Assembly: GCA_964058805.1 (NCBI GenBank)
Contig: CAXKVV010002172.1
Span: 62,001 to 126,000, forward strand
Length of the DNA stretch: 64,000 nt
Reading direction: 5' to 3'
Origin: Schoenoplectus triqueter
Lineage: Eukaryota > Streptophyta > Magnoliopsida > Poales > Cyperaceae
The position numbers and the translations under genes are program-made. Of this stretch, positions 58,858-64,000 are shown piece by piece. The notes under the pieces were generated by a model. The model saw only the letters and a program-made list of their open reading frames with translations, was not told the DNA's origin and ran no database searches. Positions within the stretch are counted from its first letter, which is position 1. The number at the start of each line of letters is the position of its first letter.

Positions 58858-60198
58858 CTATCCCTTGGGTTGCCTCCCAAGAAGCGCTTGTTTTAGGTCC
58901 CGAGCTTGACCTTCTTTCCTATACGTCGCTGATGGGGTTGGATCGGAAAGGTGCATCTCAATGCGTTCGCCATGATGTTGATCAGCAACATAGCCCTTGA
59001 GGCGTTGACCGTTCACTTTGAAATCCTTTTCATCCTTTCCTGTAATGTCCACTGCTCCGAAAGGATAGACCTTCTTCACCACGAAGGGCCCAGACCACCT
59101 TGATTTCAGCTTGCCTGGAAATAGCCTCAATCTAAAATTGAACAAGAGAACTAGATCACCTTCTTTGAAGTCCCTGCGCATGATGCGCTCATCATGTACT
59201 CTCTTTGTTCGCTCCTTGTAGATTTTGGCATTCTCATAAGCCTGCAAACGCATTTCCTCCGATTCGTGCAAGTCGAGGATGCGCTTCTCCCCAGCGGAGT
59301 CGCCATCATACCTCAAATTGGCGGGAAGAGGCTTGAGTTCGGGCTTACTTGCATCTGTGAGCGGTGGTGCACGATCTGCTAAAACCTCATGTGATTCACA
59401 TAGTATGCGTTCTGGTTCATCTGTTGAGACTTCAGCTGCACAAACTGCTTCATCCCTGTTCAGTTCGATGGGCTCCTTGCGGGCCGCAAGGGTGTCCTTG
59501 CGGGCCACATGACTGTCCTGAGTGCTCAAGTCATCCTGAAAACGAGACAAGAAATCAAAGTGATACCTGAGCGAGCTCTGGGTTTGCTCGAGAAAGTCTT
59601 CCTGCACGTCATTGACCAGCTCATCAATGACATCAACACGATAGCAATCATCAGGTGAGTCGGGGTACTTCACTGCCTTAGCAACTTGAAACTGCACTTT
59701 TTCACCCCCAATTCTCATGGTGAGAGTTCCTTCATATGTGTCGAATATGGTCCTTGCTGTTCGGAAGAAAGGACGCCCTAGTATGACCGGTACATCCTTG
59801 TCCTCATCCATCTCCATCACCACGAAATCACCTGGGACAAAGAATTTGCCCACCTGAACGGGCACGTCCTCCACTATCCCCAATGGCAAGCGGACAGAAG
59901 AATCTGCAAGCTGCAAAGTCATACGGGTGGGCTTGAGCTCACCCACACCTATCCTTTTAAAGATGGTGTGAGGCATGAGACTCACACTTGCCCCTAAATC
60001 ACATAAAGCCTTCTTGATAACCGCTTTACCAATGGTGCAAGGGATAGTGAACTTACTTGGATCGCTAAGCTTAGGAGGTAGCTCGCGACTCACCACAGCA
60101 CTACATTCAAGGTTCAGCTGTACGCTCTTGCAATCCTTCAAGCTCCTCTTGTTGGATAAGATGTCCTTGAGAAACTTGGAGTAGGAAGGCATCTGCAT
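58858..60198 (-). CDS. Athila-like protease fused to the integrase C-terminus (446 aa, core deleted)
   Basis: ATG at 60198-60196 on the - strand. Residues 1-170 are the aspartic protease region, with [11 protein letters not shown] at residues 66-76 (DLG, as usual in this family), [18 protein letters not shown] and [14 protein letters not shown]. After about residue 295 ([12 protein letters not shown]), where RT should begin, the sequence jumps directly to the integrase tail: [19 protein letters not shown], then [14 protein letters not shown] near the end. The junction lies near 59304-59312 and keeps the frame, so a deletion of the whole RT-RNase H-integrase core is the simplest reading. The frame is the same as that of gag upstream, with one stop between. 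Two tandem 15-bp near-palindromes at 59476-59511 are inserted in frame. Confidence 0.88.
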   Translation of the reverse strand: MQMPSYSKFLKDILSNKRSLKDCKSVQLNLECSAVVSRELPPKLSDPSKFTIPCTIGKAVIKKALCDLGASVSLMPHTIFKRIGVGELKPTRMTLQLADSSVRLPLGIVEDVPVQVGKFFVPGDFVVMEMDEDKDVPVILGRPFFRTARTIFDTYEGTLTMRIGGEKVQFQVAKAVKYPDSPDDCYRVDVIDELVNDVQEDFLEQTQSSLRYHFDFLSRFQDDLSTQDSHVARKDTLAARKEPIELNRDEAVCAAEVSTDEPERILCESHEVLADRAPPLTDASKPELKPLPANLRYDGDSAGEKRILDLHESEEMRLQAYENAKIYKERTKRVHDERIMRRDFKEGDLVLLFNFRLRLFPGKLKSRWSGPFVVKKVYPFGAVDITGKDEKDFKVNGQRLKGYVADQHHGERIEMHLSDPTPSATYRKEGQARDLKQALLGRQPKG

Positions 60199-60231
60199 AA
60201 GTGCGTCAGTAAAAGGAATAGAAATGGTGAG

Positions 60232-61884
60232 TTATTTCAATACCTCCATAAATTTGGCAAATTGCTCATCCAAACGAGCCTTAGCGAGCCTCTGAGGGAA
60301 TGGGACAGGCGGTCTGTAAGGTGGCTGTGTCACTGCTGACTTGCCCTTCTCCTTACTCTGGTCAGCTGCTGGTATCGGCTGATCTCCTCGAACGGATTGC
60401 TGTTCTGTCTCAGTCTCCTTTCCTTGCGGGCCGCATGGGATGTCTTGCGGGACGCATGTCTCTGGGCCGATTGTAGCTGAAGAGCCTACAGATGTGCCCT
60501 GTTGTGCCTCTTGCGGGCTACATGGTGTGTCTTGCGGGTCGCAAGCCTGCTGTCTGATAGTTGATTCTCCTTCTGGCTGAACCGTTTTCTCCGGCATAGA
60601 AGGTCCAGTGTACTGTGTACCACTCCTCAAAGTGTGGATTGCCTTAACTTCTCCATGGGGGTTGGTTGGTTGGCTTGGTACTTTGCCCTTATCCCCCGAA
60701 TTTGAGGTTCCACTTGCGTCACCAAACCTCATTCTTTCCAATTTCTCATTCATCGCTTGCAACTGCTCAAACATCATCATATTCATCTTCCCTTGCTCGT
60801 GCATGAAATCAGTAACATGTTGGGGCACGAAATCTCGCTTGGGTTGATTGTTGAATTGTGGTGGTTGAACATTGCAGTTTTGGCCTTGGTTTGAAAAATG
60901 GGTATTGTTGTAGAAGTTACGGTTCCCACTTCCTTGTTGTTGCTGCTGTGGTGGGCCTTGATTTTGGTAGCGAGGAGGGTTGTTGCTATTGTTGTAAGAC
61001 CCAAAGGTGTTTGGTCTTTCCCTCCAAGCTTGCCGATCATTGGGGTCAATTGAGTAGGAGCGGGTGAAGGGTGGTTTCGAAAAGAAAGAAGGCTCGGAGT
61101 TGAGAGAGTTGACATATTCCGTGTCCTCCTCGGGTTGTGCTAGTGGACATGCTTGATAGTCATGCTTCTCGTCCCCACAAAGGGTACAAGCTTGGACTTG
61201 CACCATTTTTGAGGTTGTCTTTTGTTTGTCCACTTGGATTTGAAGCGCATCAATCTTGGCTTGCATCAAGGCAAGCTGATCAACCTCGTACTTTCCTCCC
61301 GAACCACGAACCATCTCACGGTTCGACCACTGTTGCTGCTGGGCTGACCGCTCAAAGAGATTGAGGATCTCTTGAGGCTCCAAATCATTCATATCGAGAG
61401 AGTTAAACCAAATTTTCGCTTTGTCTCTGAGAGAGAAGGGAAACAAAGCCAGCTTCACATACTCCATGCTTGCTCTTGCACATTTCACTGTTTGACAGCA
61501 TTGGAGGAAGTTGTTGAGATGCTCGTGCGGGTTCTCAACCTCCAACCCGTGGTAACAGTTTTGCTGGATCAGGTTGACAACGCCTGAGCCGAAACTCGGT
61601 GGATCTCCAAGCACATGTGGAAGGACGATCGGTCCTTGTGCATCATCAGCTCTGGGGATGTGGTAGTCCCTGAGAGTGCGCGGCACAAATGGCGGAAAGT
61701 CATCCCCCTCTTCATTGTTGACGGGATCATTTCGTGGAGGATCTTCTCCTCGATTTGCCATGTCGGATGCTTCAGAATGAGAAGGGACGGAGATTGATTC
61801 AGGTGTGATGATCGGGTTCGGTTTCTTGGCTCTACTTCTCAGGTTGTAGTCACCAACCGGAGGAAGCTTATCCAGTTTGAGCAC
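60232..61884 (-). CDS. gag: Athila-like gag (about 550 aa, probably shortened)
   Basis: The open frame begins at GTG 61884. The first ATG is 61761-61759. GTG 61884 sits right after a T-rich CAG splice-acceptor-like stretch, so an upstream spliced start is possible. The gag core is visible (VVNLIQQNCYHGL, PHEHLNNFLQCC, LALFPFSLRDKAKIWFNSL). It then passes abruptly to a QQQQWSNRE segment, suggesting loss of the middle of the domain. A classical CCHC knuckle CTLCGDEKHDYQAC follows, then a Q/N-rich tail. The C-terminal part contains two doublets CDPQDTPCSPQ and CVPQDIPCGPQ, encoded by the 15-bp near-palindrome. The frame ends at TAA 60234-60232, 33 bases before the protease ATG in the same frame. 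Gag would form particles, possibly complemented by relatives. Confidence 0.85.
   Translation of the reverse strand: MLKLDKLPPVGDYNLRSRAKKPNPIITPESISVPSHSEASDMANRGEDPPRNDPVNNEEGDDFPPFVPRTLRDYHIPRADDAQGPIVLPHVLGDPPSFGSGVVNLIQQNCYHGLEVENPHEHLNNFLQCCQTVKCARASMEYVKLALFPFSLRDKAKIWFNSLDMNDLEPQEILNLFERSAQQQQWSNREMVRGSGGKYEVDQLALMQAKIDALQIQVDKQKTTSKMVQVQACTLCGDEKHDYQACPLAQPEEDTEYVNSLNSEPSFFSKPPFTRSYSIDPNDRQAWRERPNTFGSYNNSNNPPRYQNQGPPQQQQQGSGNRNFYNNTHFSNQGQNCNVQPPQFNNQPKRDFVPQHVTDFMHEQGKMNMMMFEQLQAMNEKLERMRFGDASGTSNSGDKGKVPSQPTNPHGEVKAIHTLRSGTQYTGPSMPEKTVQPEGESTIRQQACDPQDTPCSPQEAQQGTSVGSSATIGPETCVPQDIPCGPQGKETETEQQSVRGDQPIPAADQSKEKGKSAVTQPPYRPPVPFPQRLAKARLDEQFAKFMEVLK
60423..60545. repeat. Two doublets of the 15-bp near-palindrome inside gag
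   Basis: CTTGCGGGCCGCATG at 60423 and CTTGCGGGACGCATG at 60444, then CTTGCGGGCTACATG at 60510 and CTTGCGGGTCGCAAG at 60531. Both doublets have a 21-bp period, which equals seven codons and so leaves the gag frame open. Confidence 0.9.
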
Positions 61885-61965
61885 CTGAAATAATCAAAGA
61901 AAGATGAAGATAAAATATTAGAACCAGAAAAGAAATAAGAGTTAGGTTCAGAATAAATACTGCCG

Positions 61966-61983
61966 TCCCCGGCAACAGCGCCA
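61966..61983 (-). other. Primer binding site of the Athila-like element
   Basis: On the - strand TGGCGCTGTTGCCGGGGA starts a few bases after the 5' LTR. It closely resembles the tRNA-Asp primer sites known from Athila elements. Confidence 0.85.
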
Positions 61984-61990
61984 AAAAGCT

Positions 61991-63312
61991 TGATGGTACA
62001 AATACGTATAGGCTTTTAAACCTAGAAAATGCTCCACTAATCGCAAGCGTACGACTTCGTTGAGTAAGTTCAGGTATTGAATCCACAGGGACGGAAATAA
62101 ACTCTAAACCAGACTCAGTTCAATTCAGATCCTAAAGGTAGGTCTTTTTGGTATTTTTGTATAAAAAAAGGGGGGGTTTTGTAAAGTTTTAATTAAACTA
62201 CGCAATTAACACTAACATGTAGTAAGCAAATAAAGATAACAAAGTGAACAGATGTTTAAATCAATCAATAATAAGATCTCAGGGTTTCGGGAAATTGCTG
62301 TCATTGGAATGGTTTCTTGCGGCCCGTAAGCTCTCACTTGCGGCCCGCAAGCAACAGTCGCAGAGAATGGTTTTCAGTCGTAATTGGTTCTTAACTATCA
62401 GTTCGTTATTCTAATAACCTCAACTCTCGTTTGTTGGTAATTACACACTTGCTAATAGTTGTAAACCCTTAGGATAATCTCTTATACCTAATTTTAATTG
62501 GATTCGTTCTATTGGTTTGTTTAACCTCTCGATCAAACACGAAATGTCCCTCTCGGGTATTTTCGGATTCCAAATCAACCAAGACAGTTCCTAATCAGTT
62601 GCAAATCATTTGATAACTCATGCCACACTGGATTTGGCCTTATCCACGGGCTTACCAAGTAATAAACAAATTTCAACAGGAAAAGATGAGAATAAAATCA
62701 ATCCAATATAAAAATCACGATCAAATATCAATTATAATCAATCATCCATGACAAACAATCTGTTCCCTAACCCTAAGATACAGTCTACTACTTACACATA
62801 GTAGCAAACAACAAGAAAAGAGGGTAAAATAATGAGTTCATAGTCAAAAGAACCAGAAAAACCCAAAATCAGCAATCTGCCCTTGCAGGTGGTCTTCTCG
62901 TCGCGATATCTCTCGAAATCCGTGAAGGGAGACACCAAGCAAGAGTCAGGTCCTCTTCTCCGGTGTCAGGTCTAGACGGCTGAACCCTAGAACCTCCAAA
63001 AAAAAACGCTATAAATAGCTCAAAACGCGAGAGGAAAGTCTGGAGTTTCCATATCTGGACTTGCGGGTCGCAAGCAAAGTCTTGCGGCCCGCAAGGAAGG
63101 TGCAGAAAGGTAAACGTCTCAAAACGGAGCTCCTGATGTGCTCGTGATGGTCCCAACTGCTCCATATGCTCCATATACCTGAAATAAGACCAAAGTAGAG
63201 CAGTAAACAAGAACAAGGCAGAGAAAAAGCCTAAATGCAACTAAAATGATGATTTTAGGATGAATATGAGTACATGTCGGGGCAAATAAGTGCATATGAA
63301 TGCAACGCATCA
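61991..63312 (-). repeat. 5' LTR of the Athila-like element (1,322 bp)
   Basis: Partner of 55845-57163, with about 24 substitutions (22 of them transitions in my count) and indels of 2 and 1 bp. It carries near-palindrome doublets at 62316-62351 and 63060-63095, both with a 21-bp period, and TATAAATA at 63010-63017. Confidence 0.95.
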
Positions 63313-64000
63313 GACGCCCTGACTCGTTTTCGGCGGAACCGAGGGCATGGGATCCTATTTTCATGTTTTGCATTCCCGACTCATTTTCAGCGGTACGAAG
63401 GGTTCCGGGTCCCGTTTTCATGTTTTGCGATCCCGGGCACGTTTTCGGCGGTACGGAGGGCGTCGAGTCTCGATTTCATGTATTACGCAATAAGACTCAT
63501 TTTCAGCGGTACCGAGGGAGTCGGGTCCAGTTTTCATGTTTTGCGTACCCGGAATCATTTTCAGCGGTACCGAGGGCGTCCGATCACGTTTTCATGTTTT
63601 CCGCTCCCTGACATGTTTTTGGGGGTGCGGAGGGCGTCGGGTCTTATTTTCATGTTTTGTGCGCCTAGACTCATTTTCGGCGGTACCGAGGGTACTGGGT
63701 CCCGTTTTTATGTTTTGCACAACCGGCGTCGTTTCCCGTGGTACCGAGGGCATCGGGTCCCGTTATCATGTTTTCCGCTCCCGGACTCATTTTCGGCGGT
63801 ACCGAGGGCGTCAGATCCCGTTCTAACCCGTCCAATTTTCTTTTTTTGCGCTCCAGAACTCGTTTTCAGCGGTACCGAGGGCGTCGGGTCCAATTTTCAT
63901 GTTTTGCGCTTCTGGACTCATTTTCGACGGTACCGAGGGCATCGGGTCCCGTTTCCCTATTTTGCGCGCCCGGACTCATTTTCGGCGGCACCGAGGGCAT
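63313..64000. repeat. CpG-rich ~58-bp tandem repeat, right part (runs out of window)
   Basis: Continuation of the repeat at 55086-55844, beginning with the second copy of the GACGC target duplication (63313-63317). Removing the element rejoins a normal repeat unit. About 12 copies are visible, with scattered substitutions and at least one 20-odd-base irregularity near 63820 (CTAACCCGTCCAATTTTC). Confidence 0.93.

Larger units (their letters stand above)
55845..63312 (-). mobile_element. Athila-like Ty3/gypsy LTR retrotransposon, internally deleted, non-autonomous
   Basis: The 7,468-bp element lies on the - strand. The 5' LTR is 61991-63312 and the 3' LTR is 55845-57163. GACGC flanks it on both sides (55840-55844 and 63313-63317). 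In the - direction it has a PBS like those of Athila elements (TGGCGCTGTTGCCGGGGA), a gag with a CCHC knuckle, an Athila-type protease with DLGAS, then the integrase C-terminus and a G-rich polypurine tract. RT, RNase H and the integrase core are missing. LTRs differ at about 24 positions, nearly all transitions, plus 3 bp of indel. Movement would need enzymes from a relative. Confidence 0.93.

Overview
The window is heterochromatic DNA from a flowering-plant nuclear genome. I cannot name the species. The evidence is a long AT-rich satellite with nucleosome-sized (~183 bp) monomers and two plant-type Ty3/gypsy LTR retrotransposons, one Tat-like and one Athila-like. I see no host single-copy gene, tRNA, rRNA or CRISPR array. 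Every protein-coding segment belongs to a mobile element.

Layout: (1) 1-17208 is a ~183-bp satellite organised in 732-bp (4-monomer) higher-order repeats, part of which is again repeated with a ~2,927-bp period. (2) 17209-46056 is one 28,848-bp Tat-lineage LTR retrotransposon inserted in the satellite, with target duplication CTACG and two 7,058-bp LTRs. Its interior holds gag-protease-RT-RNaseH-aRNaseH-integrase on the + strand. A separate gene lies on the - strand between integrase and the 3' LTR. It encodes a plant mobile domain (PMD) protein, and I can resolve it into six exons joined by five short GT-AG introns, all phase 1. (3) 46057-~55085 is the satellite again, more diverged and decaying towards its right edge. 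(4) ~55086-55844 and 63313-64000 are a CpG-rich ~58-bp tandem repeat that directly abuts the satellite. (5) 55845-63312 is a 7,468-bp Athila-like element on the - strand, inserted in the 58-bp repeat with target duplication GACGC. It has lost RT, RNase H and the integrase core by an in-frame deletion.

The Tat element is young: by eye I count about 32 substitutions and no indels between its LTRs (~0.45%). This copy looks nearly intact, but gag is split by a perfect 17-bp tandem duplication that shifts frame, and a single in-frame TAG separates gag-protease from the RT-integrase part. The Athila-like LTRs differ by about 24 substitutions plus 3 bp of indel (~1.8%), so that insertion is older.

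The most unusual signal is in the non-coding DNA of the Tat element. Near the end of each LTR (23099-23950 and 44889-45740) lies a train of stem-loops. Their loops are conserved (core TCTGTAGTA or AGTGCTTC), while their arms differ from one to the next yet always pair. The same pattern of conserved flanks or loops with changed but complementary arms recurs at 20556-20904, in a duplicated segment downstream of pol (34203-34672), and beside the polypurine tract of the Athila-like element. This is what selection for RNA structure would leave. The second oddity is a 15-bp near-palindrome, CTTGCGGGCCGCAAG and variants, scattered through the Athila-like element's LTRs, spacer and coding regions, mostly as doublets with an exact 21-bp period.
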